In this document: piece after piece, positions 1 through 8,261 of the stretch
Layout of the letters: every line of letters begins with the position of its first letter
How positions within the stretch are numbered: position 1 is the first letter of the stretch
IMG/VR virus record: IMGVR_UViG_3300030109_001822
Span: 1-35,497 of that record
Strand: one strand, 5' to 3'
DNA from: a virus
Length of the DNA: 35,497 nucleotides
The notes under the pieces: generated by a model
Told to the model about the DNA's origin: nothing
The model's database searches: none
What the model saw: only the letters and a program-made list of their open reading frames with translations
Program-made: the position numbers and the translations under genes

Positions 1-194
1 ACCTTACTTACTATTCCCCCTTTGTTAAAACGAAATTTCATTTGACCTGTCATTGGATTAATATCAAATGGAACTTTTCTTTTTCTATTCTCTATATCAT
101 TCTGTTTATCTCTACGGATACCATCACGTAGTTTTTTACTGCTAAATACATTTCTAGCTTCACTATCGCTTAAAAAACCACGTCTTTTCGACAT
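1..194 (-). CDS. Small basic phage protein, cut by the left window edge
   Basis: This frame is open from an ATG at 194..192 to the left edge, so the gene is partial (64 codons seen). It begins MSKRRGFLSDSEARNVF and is rich in Arg, Lys and Asp. Near the cut it carries RFNKGGIVSK, almost the same motif as GRFNKGGIVAKT in the 64-aa gene at 3200..3394. The start codon follows the TAA of the upstream gene with no gap (TAAATG), so the two are probably translationally coupled. It is the last visible gene of the terminase-portal operon. In P22-like phages a scaffold or capsid gene would follow soon after. I do not recognise a family. The shared motif suggests a small virion- or assembly-associated protein, which is inference. 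Confidence 0.7.
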   Translation of the reverse strand, partial: MSKRRGFLSDSEARNVFSSKKLRDGIRRDKQNDIENRKRKVPFDINPMTGQMKFRFNKGGIVSK

Positions 195-545
195 TTAGAA
201 AATGCCTTTATAATTCTGTCCAGACATTTGTGATGATGTACCACCTTTAACTTCACCACCTTTTTTCATAAAACCCATCTTGTTACGAACTTGAGTTGGC
301 AGTTTACCTAGACCTTTATTATTTTTAGGAACTGGTTTTAAGTTTTTCTTGACAGAGCCACCTTTAGCTTTTTTGACAACTTTAGGGCCAAACTGTTTTA
401 TCATTAATTTGTCGATTTCTTTACTTACAACATCTATTTCTTTATTGATGCTGTTAAAATCTTTATCTGACAATCCTGGTCCTAAAGTATCAACAAGTTT
501 TCCTTTTCGATCTAAAGCATAATCAAGTAAACTTTTTTTACCCAT
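195..545 (-). CDS. Basic 116-aa protein with GG-V motifs
   Basis: The N-terminal half (about residues 1-55) is charged and probably helical: SLLDYALDRKGKLVDTLG, then a Glu/Lys/Asp stretch that could form a coiled coil. The C-terminal half is Lys/Gly-rich and looks disordered. It contains AKGGSV and FMKKGGEVKGG and ends NYKGIF, like the FKGHF end of the 3200..3394 product. No known domain is recognised. It sits between the AT-hook-like gene (2-bp gap) and the partial gene at the left edge (adjacent), inside the late operon downstream of the portal. A DNA-packaging, head-completion or minor virion role is plausible from position only. Confidence 0.75.
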   Translation of the reverse strand: MGKKSLLDYALDRKGKLVDTLGPGLSDKDFNSINKEIDVVSKEIDKLMIKQFGPKVVKKAKGGSVKKNLKPVPKNNKGLGKLPTQVRNKMGFMKKGGEVKGGTSSQMSGQNYKGIF

Positions 546-547
546 AA

Positions 548-763
548 CTATTTCTCCTTTTTTGGTCTGCCTTTTTTCTTTAACTTTGGTTTTGTAACTT
601 TAGGTGTAGCTTTTACTTCACCACTGTCAATTACTTTCTTTACTTCAGGTTCTTTTACTTCATGAAACACTGGTTCAGGAGCAACACCTTGTTTAGCGTT
701 TCTTCTGTCAACCTTTTTTTGTTTCTCAACTTGGTAAATTTTTTCTCTAATTGAACTAACCAC
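548..763 (-). CDS. Small Lys-rich protein with AT-hook-like tail
   Basis: I start this gene at the GTG at 763..761, not at the longer upstream reading. An AGGAG Shine-Dalgarno lies 8 bases before the GTG, and this start overlaps the portal stop by only 8 bp. The 71-aa product begins MVSSIREKIYQ (charged helix) and becomes Lys/Pro/Val-rich. It ends KKKGRPKKEK, a GRP core flanked by Lys that resembles an AT-hook, the minor-groove binder of AT-rich DNA. In this AT-rich genome the tail could bind phage DNA. That is inference, because short basic tails can look like AT-hooks by chance. No enzymatic motif is visible. Confidence 0.7.
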   Translation of the reverse strand: MVSSIREKIYQVEKQKKVDRRNAKQGVAPEPVFHEVKEPEVKKVIDSGEVKATPKVTKPKLKKKGRPKKEK

Positions 764-3200
764 TTTGATTTCTCCTATTGTTTGCATTAAATTGTGCAAT
801 ATCTCTTTGAGTTTCAATACGCTCTTCTGCAATACGTGTTTTATCATTTAACGCTTCCTCCGAAATGTCAATTCTTTGTTGATCTACAAGTCTTTGATTT
901 CTTTCTTTCTCTTTATCAAGTTCTTGTTTCTTTTTAAATTCTTCTGCTTTTCTTTCTATATCTGCACCTTTTAAAGAAAGTTCTTGTTTTCTTATACTCA
1001 CTAGTGGGTCTTCTGAACTTTCTGGAGCAATTGCTTGTGCATATTTTTCTGTTAGTTCACCAATAATCTCGGCAGCTCTGTTTTGTACTTGATCTTGTAT
1101 TTGTTGTTGCATCTGAGGATTTTGTTGCATCATCATTTGTTGCTCTGGTGGAACTGTTTGCATGATCTCAGCTTGTGCCATAGCTTCTGCCATCATACCA
1201 ATATGTTCCTGTATGTGACCTTGTAATGTCATAACAATCGTTGCATTAACTTGAGCAACAGGTGTCGATAATATTGCTAAATGAGCTTCAATATGTGCTT
1301 CATGGTTCTGTTGTGGAAAAGCCTGTATTGTCTGACCACGCATAGCCTGTTGATTTTCCTTCGCAGGGTTCATTGGCTGTGGTGGCTGTGGTCGTGGTAA
1401 TATCTGATCAATATTCGACACACCTAATGCTTCATACATCTTACGATATGCCTGATACAAACCTTGTTGACCACCATGTATTTCAGGATTACTTTGAACC
1501 ATTTGAAGTTCTGTCTGTGCCAATTGAATACGTTGTGACATAGAAAATATGTTTGGATCACTGACAGGTATAACATCTATTCTATCATCAAAATCCATGG
1601 GCTTTGCTGTCGGTGGCAAACCTTGCATCTGATAGGGATATGGTGATGGATTTTCTTTAAATACAGTAGCTAATAACTTAAACTCCTGTTTCTGTGAGTA
1701 ATGAAGTCGCTTATGAATAGCACTCATTACCTTTGTGCCACGTTCCATAATCGCCATTGTTGTACCAACAGGTGTTTCACCACTCATTTCACCTATCTTC
1801 ATATCAGCCATAGAAGCGAAACGTCTGCCAGAGTCAACCAAAGTACCTAACAACTGATACAACGTACCTGAAGGTTCTTTAAAAGGCAAAGGCATCAATG
1901 ATTGACGTATATCCATACCAGCAACATCAATGTCTCTAAATTCACCAGGTGACAAAGGTGAATCTTCATCTCTGATCCTTGCACCTCTTGCTTTGAATCC
2001 AGCAGGTAAGTTACTCAATGTACCTGCATCAATTAACTGTCTAAGTAAACTCGTAGATGCCTTTGCTAATCCACCCATCATATGTGTTAAGCCAAATCCA
2101 TAGAAACCAAGACCTGGTAGAAACTTGTAATGAACAAAATATTGCTTCTTATTTAAAAGTGGATCATTCTCCTTGTAATTTCTTCTTATGGATAGTATCT
2201 CACCTGTTTTTTCAATCATTGAAACAATATAAGGGTATTGTAATCCTGTTTCCTCTCCGTTTTCGTCCTTATCTTCAAAACCCTCAATCTCTAAATTTGT
2301 ATGAATTTCATGGACAACAATATCTTCATCATAAGATGAAGGTGACATACCATAGTTCTTATCAAGCTCTTCTTTGACATCACTGTTGGTAGCTCCATCA
2401 CTGCCTGATGTCGGAATATCTATGTTTTTGTAAAATTTTGTTAATTGAAGTTTAATAATATCGTTTTTACTCATAGTTAAAACATGAGTAACACGAGTAG
2501 CAGTTAGTAAATCTATTGCAGAATAGGGAACTATTATGTCTTCAGCATGGACAAACTTACTAACTGCTCTTTGTAAAAGAGGATCAAAGTAAATTTTTTT
2601 AAATGTTGAACCTACAATAGGAAGATAAAACAACATTTGGTCAAGTTCAGGATCAAACTCTTCCATGTTATTTGTTATCTCATAATTCATGTAGTCTTTA
2701 ACACGTTCTGCCTGTGCAACAACTTCAGGTGTTTCTGTGCCTACTATTTGTACTCTAATTGGGCCACCTGAAGGTAAAAGTTCACGATAAGCCTGTGCTT
2801 GAAACTGTGTAATTGACTCAGAAAGCAATGGATGTATAACACCAGTTGCTCCTTCAAAAGGTTCAGTTCTGTCCTCATAACTAACGCCTAACAACTCTAA
2901 TCCAGACTTATATACCTGTTCCCACTCACTTCTTGATGAAATATCGTCTTGTACAGATTGTTTTAAATCAGATGATATTCTTCCTAGCTCATCATCACCT
3001 ATAAACTCAGCTAAGTTAGCATCAAAAGGTATTTGATCAGAAGCCATACCTTCTTCTTCTGGAAGATCGCCAATAATAGCACTACCATCTTCTAATTCTG
3101 TGACATTAGGCTGTGCAGGCATTTCAACAATATCAAGCTGTTCTGCCATTTGTTGTAGTTGTTCTTCAGGCCCACCTGCCCCTAAAGGTATTTCAGCCAT
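756..3200 (-). CDS. Portal protein (P22-like)
   Basis: This 814-aa protein lies directly after the large terminase and one small gene, the usual portal position. It would form the dodecameric ring through which DNA enters and leaves the head. The first ~75 residues are acidic (LPEEEG, IGDDELG). The core has EPFEGATGVIHPLLSE and FQAQAYRELLPSGGPIRV (about 112-150), features I associate with the large portal proteins of marine podoviruses related to the P22 portal family. Residues ~640-800 are Gln/Met-rich and then strongly charged and helical, matching the long C-terminal barrel or coiled coil of this class. The ATG at 3200 overlaps the preceding TAA (TAATG), indicating coupled translation. Function is assigned from family resemblance and position, and I consider it firm. 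Confidence 0.88.
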   Translation of the reverse strand: MAEIPLGAGGPEEQLQQMAEQLDIVEMPAQPNVTELEDGSAIIGDLPEEEGMASDQIPFDANLAEFIGDDELGRISSDLKQSVQDDISSRSEWEQVYKSGLELLGVSYEDRTEPFEGATGVIHPLLSESITQFQAQAYRELLPSGGPIRVQIVGTETPEVVAQAERVKDYMNYEITNNMEEFDPELDQMLFYLPIVGSTFKKIYFDPLLQRAVSKFVHAEDIIVPYSAIDLLTATRVTHVLTMSKNDIIKLQLTKFYKNIDIPTSGSDGATNSDVKEELDKNYGMSPSSYDEDIVVHEIHTNLEIEGFEDKDENGEETGLQYPYIVSMIEKTGEILSIRRNYKENDPLLNKKQYFVHYKFLPGLGFYGFGLTHMMGGLAKASTSLLRQLIDAGTLSNLPAGFKARGARIRDEDSPLSPGEFRDIDVAGMDIRQSLMPLPFKEPSGTLYQLLGTLVDSGRRFASMADMKIGEMSGETPVGTTMAIMERGTKVMSAIHKRLHYSQKQEFKLLATVFKENPSPYPYQMQGLPPTAKPMDFDDRIDVIPVSDPNIFSMSQRIQLAQTELQMVQSNPEIHGGQQGLYQAYRKMYEALGVSNIDQILPRPQPPQPMNPAKENQQAMRGQTIQAFPQQNHEAHIEAHLAILSTPVAQVNATIVMTLQGHIQEHIGMMAEAMAQAEIMQTVPPEQQMMMQQNPQMQQQIQDQVQNRAAEIIGELTEKYAQAIAPESSEDPLVSIRKQELSLKGADIERKAEEFKKKQELDKEKERNQRLVDQQRIDISEEALNDKTRIAEERIETQRDIAQFNANNRRNQSG

Positions 3201-3394
3201 TAAAAATGCCCTTTAAATTTTGAATTTGTTTTTGCTACAATTCCACCTTTGTTAAACCTACCTAAACCCATATCACGTAATAAATCTCTTATACCAATTT
3301 TTTTTGGTTTTTTTATTAAAGAATTTCTAATTTTTTTATCAAATTCTTTAAGTAATTGTTGTCTTTCTAAATTATCTTCTGTTTTAAAGTCCAT
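3200..3394 (-). CDS. 64-aa linker protein between terminase and portal
   Basis: This tiny gene is coupled on both sides by TAATG overlaps, to terL upstream and portal downstream. The first ~40 residues are charged and helical (LERQQLLKEFDKK, IRDLLRDMGLG). The tail carries GRFNKGGIVAKT and ends FKGHF. The FNKGGIV block is shared with the partial gene at 1..194, and the aromatic-KG-x-F end with the gene at 195..545. I know no function. Conservation of the tail in small proteins of one late operon suggests a shared binding partner, for example a head or portal component. Confidence 0.75.
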   Translation of the reverse strand: MDFKTEDNLERQQLLKEFDKKIRNSLIKKPKKIGIRDLLRDMGLGRFNKGGIVAKTNSKFKGHF

Positions 3395-4872
3395 TAGTAA
3401 TACTCCTTTTTATCACGATAATACTCTTCATCTTCATAGTCGGATGGTGTTATGATAAACCCTCCTTGACGAAAACGCAAGATAGCTTGTGTCATACTAT
3501 CTGCTAAATCGTCATGTTCCCCATTTGGAAACGCTGCACATTCTTCTACAACCTCGTCTGCAAAACGCTTGTCAGGTCGCCAAACCATACCACTTTCAAA
3601 GACAGGAGCACAGGAATTCATACGTGTAAACTTGTCTGCACCACGACTTGGTGTAAAAGGTGTCACAGGAATACCCATTCTCCTCAGTTCATGTGTCAAA
3701 GGCGTACCTGTTGCCTTTTGCTCTATTAATATCATATCTGGATCATATTCACGATATAATTTTTGTGCAACTTCTTTTAATTCTGGAAAATCCCAACGTC
3801 CTCTTTCAGCATCAAGCAGTATAATTGCTTCAGTATCACCCTCTTCAGGACTAAATATACCCCAAGTGGTAATAGCAGAATAATCGGCTCTTTCTGATTT
3901 ACTATATGCCGTATCATAAGATTGTATGATATAACTAACTTGTGGTGGTTCATCATTCTCCCAGATGTTCCACCACTCCCTTTTGATAATCGCACCTTCT
4001 TCAGCAGTTGGGTTTTGCAAATACTGTGCGTTCCATTTACCAATGGGAATAGAAGAACGTACTGCTTCAAGCTCTTCCCTTTTCCAATACTCAGGCCATA
4101 AAACATTGTTTGTGTCAGGAAATATTGCAGGAAACTCTACAACTTCCCAATTGTCTGCTCCACCCTCTGCCTGTTTCTTGAGAACTTTAGCTGTCAGATC
4201 ACGAACACTCCATCGTGTCATAACAATGATAATCGAACCACCGGGCTGTAATCTCTGTCTTGGCCCAGATGTATACCAATCATAAATATTGTCTAATGCA
4301 GTCGGACTCAAAGCATCTTGTTCAGAAACTGGATCATCAATGATGAGCAAATCAGCACCACGTCCAGCCAACGCACCACCCACACCAACAGCATAATACT
4401 CACCACCTTTATTCGTAGACCAACGACCAGATGCTTTCGCATCGGATGCCAGATTTACATCAGGAAAAATATCTGCAAACTCAGGTGAGTCAATCAAGTT
4501 CTTAACCTTACGTCCAAAACCAACAGCCAACTCAGATGTGTGTGTCGCCTGTATAATCTTACTTGTCGGCTTTCTTCCCATCAACCAAGAGGGAAACAGA
4601 TAACTTGCAAACTCGGATTTCGTATGTCTTGGTGGCATATTCACAATCAAACGATTAGATTTACCATCAGCAACATTCTGCAGCTTCTCAGCATATGTCT
4701 TGTGGTGTTTACCCTCAATGAAAGCAGGCCAAACGTGTTTGACAAAATCAATAAAGTTTTTTTGATAAATATCTCTGTTTTCTAATTCTGTTAAACGAGT
4801 TACAATATCGCCTAATTTTGCCATCTCATCATCTGTGAGATATTCTGTCGGAATGTTAAAGTTATTCGTCAT
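3394..4872 (-). CDS. terL: Terminase large subunit
   Basis: This ATPase-nuclease motor packages phage DNA through the portal. The N-terminal ATPase has the terminase-type Walker A PPRHTKSE, a Walker B LLIIDDP and the coupling region MTRWSVRDL. The C-terminal RNase H-like nuclease shows its acidic residues in QSYDTA, LIEQKATG and HDDLADS. At 492 aa it has the normal length for the family. I start at the ATG at 4872 (MTNNFNIPTEYL) because the longer reading begins with an isolated TTG. No strong Shine-Dalgarno precedes it, and the 11-bp overlap with the upstream gene suggests re-initiation. The small subunit is not adjacent but about 6.8 kb upstream (11640..12152). Motifs are complete and the assignment is secure. 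Confidence 0.96.
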   Translation of the reverse strand: MTNNFNIPTEYLTDDEMAKLGDIVTRLTELENRDIYQKNFIDFVKHVWPAFIEGKHHKTYAEKLQNVADGKSNRLIVNMPPRHTKSEFASYLFPSWLMGRKPTSKIIQATHTSELAVGFGRKVKNLIDSPEFADIFPDVNLASDAKASGRWSTNKGGEYYAVGVGGALAGRGADLLIIDDPVSEQDALSPTALDNIYDWYTSGPRQRLQPGGSIIIVMTRWSVRDLTAKVLKKQAEGGADNWEVVEFPAIFPDTNNVLWPEYWKREELEAVRSSIPIGKWNAQYLQNPTAEEGAIIKREWWNIWENDEPPQVSYIIQSYDTAYSKSERADYSAITTWGIFSPEEGDTEAIILLDAERGRWDFPELKEVAQKLYREYDPDMILIEQKATGTPLTHELRRMGIPVTPFTPSRGADKFTRMNSCAPVFESGMVWRPDKRFADEVVEECAAFPNGEHDDLADSMTQAILRFRQGGFIITPSDYEDEEYYRDKKEYY

Positions 4873-5536
4873 TATATAAGTTATCAAAAATCTTATTTAC
4901 ATCGAGTGTATAATCTAAATCTGATTTTGAATAGTGTGTATGCTGTGATGGTCTAAAATCTGGTGCACCCTCGCCTGTTTGAAACCAAGCGGGGTGCGTA
5001 ACTCTTACTCTATTATTTGGTAAAGCTACAAGGTTACCTGTCCACTCACCCGCATCAAGTAAATACATCACATGGCTCTGCTTATGCTGTGCAGGATCAT
5101 CAGCAATCTCGCTTTCAGTATAATCTACTGTAAAGAGATACTTTGCTGGGTACATCTCACCACCTATCTTTGCCAACCAAGGGCAAGGAGTGGCCCTATC
5201 CAATGTGTACACTGCATGATTATGCGAGGAGCAATCCCAGGGTTGAGCATCATGCGTTTGCATCGGATCAGGCCACTCCTCAACTGGTATATCTGCCATT
5301 AAACCTGTTATCGGCATCCTAGCCCACATAGCTCCACCATGAACATTAGGGCTTTTTGTTCCATCTGTCTCACAACCTGTAAAAATAACCTGAAAACTTA
5401 AACATCTATTTGGCATAGTCGTAACGGCTATTGCCATAGCGTGTATGAATTCTCCGTGGTACTTTTCGTGATTACAGGTGTACTCTCTCCTCACCCAACA
5501 CTTGAAGTGAGGAATGTTACTCTGTAAATACGGCAT
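4862..5536 (-). CDS. Conserved phage protein upstream of terL (unknown)
   Basis: The 224-aa protein begins MPYLQSNIPHFKCWVRREYT. I associate this opening with a conserved hypothetical protein found beside terminase genes in environmental marine phages and some prophages. It is rich in His, Trp, Cys and Pro (YHGEFIHAM, DCSSHNHAVY, SQHTHYSKSD), so metal binding is possible. MYLLDAGEWTGNLVALPNNRVRVTHPAWF gives the look of a compact globular protein. There is no signal peptide or membrane segment. It overlaps terL by 11 bp and abuts the Lys/Gly-rich gene. Its function is not known to me, and the position suggests a packaging or morphogenesis role. Confidence 0.8.
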   Translation of the reverse strand: MPYLQSNIPHFKCWVRREYTCNHEKYHGEFIHAMAIAVTTMPNRCLSFQVIFTGCETDGTKSPNVHGGAMWARMPITGLMADIPVEEWPDPMQTHDAQPWDCSSHNHAVYTLDRATPCPWLAKIGGEMYPAKYLFTVDYTESEIADDPAQHKQSHVMYLLDAGEWTGNLVALPNNRVRVTHPAWFQTGEGAPDFRPSQHTHYSKSDLDYTLDVNKIFDNLYNDE

Positions 5537-5817
5537 TATTTTTTAGTTTTTGCTTTTACCTTTTTGATAGCTTTTTTAAGATTGTTGACCTTGCCACCTC
5601 TCTTCATGCCTTTGGTCTTAACCTTACCACCCATCATCATGCCTTTAGCCATCATTTTTCTAGGTGAAACTTTACCACCCATAGCGTAGCCTTTTTTCTT
5701 AACCTTGCCACCCTTTTTCATTTTGACTTTACCACCCATTTTGTAGCCTTTTTTCTTCATCATTTTACCAACTCCTTTTTTAATTTGCTGTGGGATTTTT
5801 GATCTCGATATTGTCAT
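5536..5817 (-). CDS. Lys/Gly/Met-rich repeat protein
   Basis: The 93-aa product is almost entirely low complexity. After a short start (MTISRSKIPQQIKKG) it repeats variants of a K-[KM]-GGKV unit: YKMGGKVK, KKGGKVKKK, YAMGGKV, MMMGGKV, KRGGKV. The tail is Lys-rich (NNLKKAIKKVKAK). The predicted charge is very positive, so nucleic acid or acidic-protein binding is likely. I have seen similar short MGGKV-repeat proteins in uncultured marine phages, but their role is not established to my knowledge. It is joined by one-base stop-start overlaps to the transglycosylase-domain gene upstream and the 224-aa gene downstream. A DNA-condensing or scaffold-like role is speculation. Confidence 0.75.
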   Translation of the reverse strand: MTISRSKIPQQIKKGVGKMMKKKGYKMGGKVKMKKGGKVKKKGYAMGGKVSPRKMMAKGMMMGGKVKTKGMKRGGKVNNLKKAIKKVKAKTKK

Positions 5818-8213
5818 TATCTATAAGCGTTAATAAAATTGTCAATCGCAGAATCAAGCTGATTAACAGAACCACCTTGGTTCATATTCTTAACACCCAT
5901 ATTCTTAAATAAATCTTTAAAATAATTTGCTGATATAGCTGGTGGAAAAATAGGCTTGTACTCTGTCGGCATCCTAAACTGTGGATAAGGAGAAATCTTA
6001 CCTACATCAAAGCCTGGTAATCTATCAGACGGAACAACAACACTACCATAATCAGGTGCAACAGGATCAGCGACAGGTGCATCTGGTAAACCTACCATTG
6101 GTGGTGTAGGCGTTGTTGCTGCAGTTGGTGGCATCATACCAGCAATCATATTACGAATTCTTTGCTCTTCTTCCAGTTTTCTCTGTGCAGAGTCTTGATC
6201 ACGTTTTCTTTCTTCAGCAGCTCTGTTAGATGCTTCATTTGTTCTTTGCGTTAAATTATAAAAATCATAGCGATCAGATGTACTTGACATATCGTACTTC
6301 TGACCTGTATTAGGATTTGTCTGTAAACCAGCCATAAAGTTAACAAATGGAGATACATATTTATTTGCAGGATTAGCTTCAGCTTTTGCAAACCCTTCAT
6401 CTGCATAAGGTGTTGAGAAAACACCAGAGCCACCAAATGCTTCAGTTGCATCAATAATACCTTGACTTGGAATTGATTTAGCCTGATTAGCAACAGCCTG
6501 TTCCATGCCAATACCAGATATAGGTGCTTCGCTTTGAGCAAAATCAGAAAAGTTACCACCTACTGGTGTAAAAATATTTGTTGCACTACCTAAATCGTCA
6601 CTGTCTCTGTCTTTGAAAATAGGAGTAGCACTTCCTAAGTCATCGCTGTCTCTATCAACATACATATCATCATATTGCTGTAAAACATCTCTAATGACTT
6701 CATCTTCTTCTATCTGTCTAGCTCTTTCAGGCTCTGCAGCTCTCAAGTTTGATGTAAATCCACCATTGCTAAATCCCTGAACAATACCACCTTGGTTCAA
6801 TAATCTCTTGTCACCTGTCTTGCTTTGGTAAGATGCCAAAAACTTATCAAGATAATTCCTATTTTTTGGATTGTTCTTTGCACCAGCTTGTCCTAAATTA
6901 TACATCCTTATAATTTCTTCTTTAGAAGCTGTCGGATTGTTTCTCTGCAACGCAATCAAAAAGTTTTTAGCAAACTCTCTATGCTCTGCTTCAGAAGCAT
7001 TGTTTAAATCTAACGGCTTCAAATTAGGGTTTAATTGAATCAAACCAGCACCAGGATCAGCAGCAGTCGATGGCATAATCTGATAAGCACCCAACTCACC
7101 AGCAGCACCTAATGTCAACTGAGGTCTTGCAGGCCCTGCACCAGCCTGTCTTGTTTCAAAGTGACTGTTGCCTGTTTCAATATCTGCAATCGTGTCAAGA
7201 ACATCATCGTTAATCCAACTTGTATCAACACCACTTTCAGCATCTCTTATCTTTTCTTCAACATTGCTACTAACAATCTCTGGCATATCTTCAATAGTAT
7301 CAACATCACCAGAAATTAAACTACTTACCTGTGATTGTACGTCATTTAATAAATTGGCTATCTGATCCTGTGTTGATGTTTTTGCTAATCCAGTAATACC
7401 ACCTTGACCCTCTGATAATGAAGTGTCATCTACACCTGACTCTATTCCACCAAATGCACCTAACCCACCAAATAGTTCCTCTGGTGTTAAAGGTGAAACT
7501 CTTCTTTGATCTACATCTGGTGGTGGGCCGTCTGTCTTTGTAGGTGAAACAGTTACAGATTTATCTGGACCCTCTTGGTCAAAATAACTAAAAGGATCAG
7601 TGATTAAGTTTTTAGACTCAACAGAAGCTAACTCAGGTTGATTTGCAATTCGTTCTATACCTGTTAAATTTGCTTCATCACCAGTAAATTTAGGTTGAAC
7701 TGTCGTTGACAGTATCTTTTGTGAAATAACATCTCCCAAAGACGGCAATTGTTCATTCTCAATAATAGTTACTTTCGGCTCTGGCTGATTTGCTTTCGCC
7801 ATAGCTGCCTGTGCCATCTCATCAACCATCTGGTTCGACAATAACTGTGACACCATACGTCCTTTGTCCTCATCAAACACAGGTCTAGTCCTTATTTTAC
7901 CAGAATCATCAGTGGAAATCACAAATCCACCCTCATTCATGTATCTCGGATCAAAAACATCAACCATACCACCCATATTCATCATCATTGGTGGCTGTTG
8001 TGGCATCATCGGTGGCATCATAGGGGGTTGCATCGGCATTTGTGGTGGCATAGGAGGTGGCATCTGTGATGTTACAGCTTTTGACTTCACTCCTTCAAGA
8101 AATCCAGTAAACTTCGCTCTGTTTTCTGGAGAAACATTCATATTCAACGATTGTGGCTGTTGAGGAGAAGGTTGTGGTGGCTTACCACCCATTTGACCCA
8201 TGAAATTCATCAT
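5817..8213 (-). CDS. Large virion protein with lytic transglycosylase domain
   Basis: The 798-aa protein contains a soluble lytic transglycosylase (SLT, GH23-like) domain at about residues 338-460. The signs are IADIETGNSHF with a probable catalytic Glu near 346, then GELGAYQIMPSTA near 375, RMYNLGQAG near 438 and NYLDKFL near 452. Such domains cut peptidoglycan during DNA entry, so this is probably a virion component. The N-terminus is Pro/Met/Gln-rich and disordered (MGGMVDVF, MNEGGFV). LNQGGIVQGFSNGG and a tandem acidic repeat DRDSDDLGSAT (DNA about 6578..6660) follow the SLT domain. The end holds MNQGGSVNQLD. The first of two ATGs has AAAGGA 8 bases upstream, buried in the hairpin at 8215..8252. 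SLT assignment is good; the exact virion location is inference. Confidence 0.85.
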   Translation of the reverse strand: MMNFMGQMGGKPPQPSPQQPQSLNMNVSPENRAKFTGFLEGVKSKAVTSQMPPPMPPQMPMQPPMMPPMMPQQPPMMMNMGGMVDVFDPRYMNEGGFVISTDDSGKIRTRPVFDEDKGRMVSQLLSNQMVDEMAQAAMAKANQPEPKVTIIENEQLPSLGDVISQKILSTTVQPKFTGDEANLTGIERIANQPELASVESKNLITDPFSYFDQEGPDKSVTVSPTKTDGPPPDVDQRRVSPLTPEELFGGLGAFGGIESGVDDTSLSEGQGGITGLAKTSTQDQIANLLNDVQSQVSSLISGDVDTIEDMPEIVSSNVEEKIRDAESGVDTSWINDDVLDTIADIETGNSHFETRQAGAGPARPQLTLGAAGELGAYQIMPSTAADPGAGLIQLNPNLKPLDLNNASEAEHREFAKNFLIALQRNNPTASKEEIIRMYNLGQAGAKNNPKNRNYLDKFLASYQSKTGDKRLLNQGGIVQGFSNGGFTSNLRAAEPERARQIEEDEVIRDVLQQYDDMYVDRDSDDLGSATPIFKDRDSDDLGSATNIFTPVGGNFSDFAQSEAPISGIGMEQAVANQAKSIPSQGIIDATEAFGGSGVFSTPYADEGFAKAEANPANKYVSPFVNFMAGLQTNPNTGQKYDMSSTSDRYDFYNLTQRTNEASNRAAEERKRDQDSAQRKLEEEQRIRNMIAGMMPPTAATTPTPPMVGLPDAPVADPVAPDYGSVVVPSDRLPGFDVGKISPYPQFRMPTEYKPIFPPAISANYFKDLFKNMGVKNMNQGGSVNQLDSAIDNFINAYR

Positions 8214-8214
8214 A

Positions 8215-8252
8215 CGTAGTGTCCTTTTAATAGCTATTAAGAAAACACTACG
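8215..8252 (-). promoter_or_regulatory. Long hairpin covering the ribosome binding site of the 798-aa gene
   Basis: On the - strand two 19-base arms beginning CGTAGTGT and ending ACACTACG pair with one mismatch and two G-U wobbles. The centre is the palindrome TTAATAGCTATTAA. The Shine-Dalgarno AAAAGGA (8228..8222) lies in the 3' arm and the ATG (8213) follows after one base. The structure should reduce ribosome access or be an RNase III target. On the + strand the hairpin is followed by a T-rich run, so it could also stop stray + transcripts. Confidence 0.6.
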
Positions 8253-8261
8253 ATATTTTTT

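Noticed and set aside
2057-2377. 106-aa + strand frame in the portal gene
   Set aside because: Opposite strand of a clear portal gene, no ribosome site, no family.
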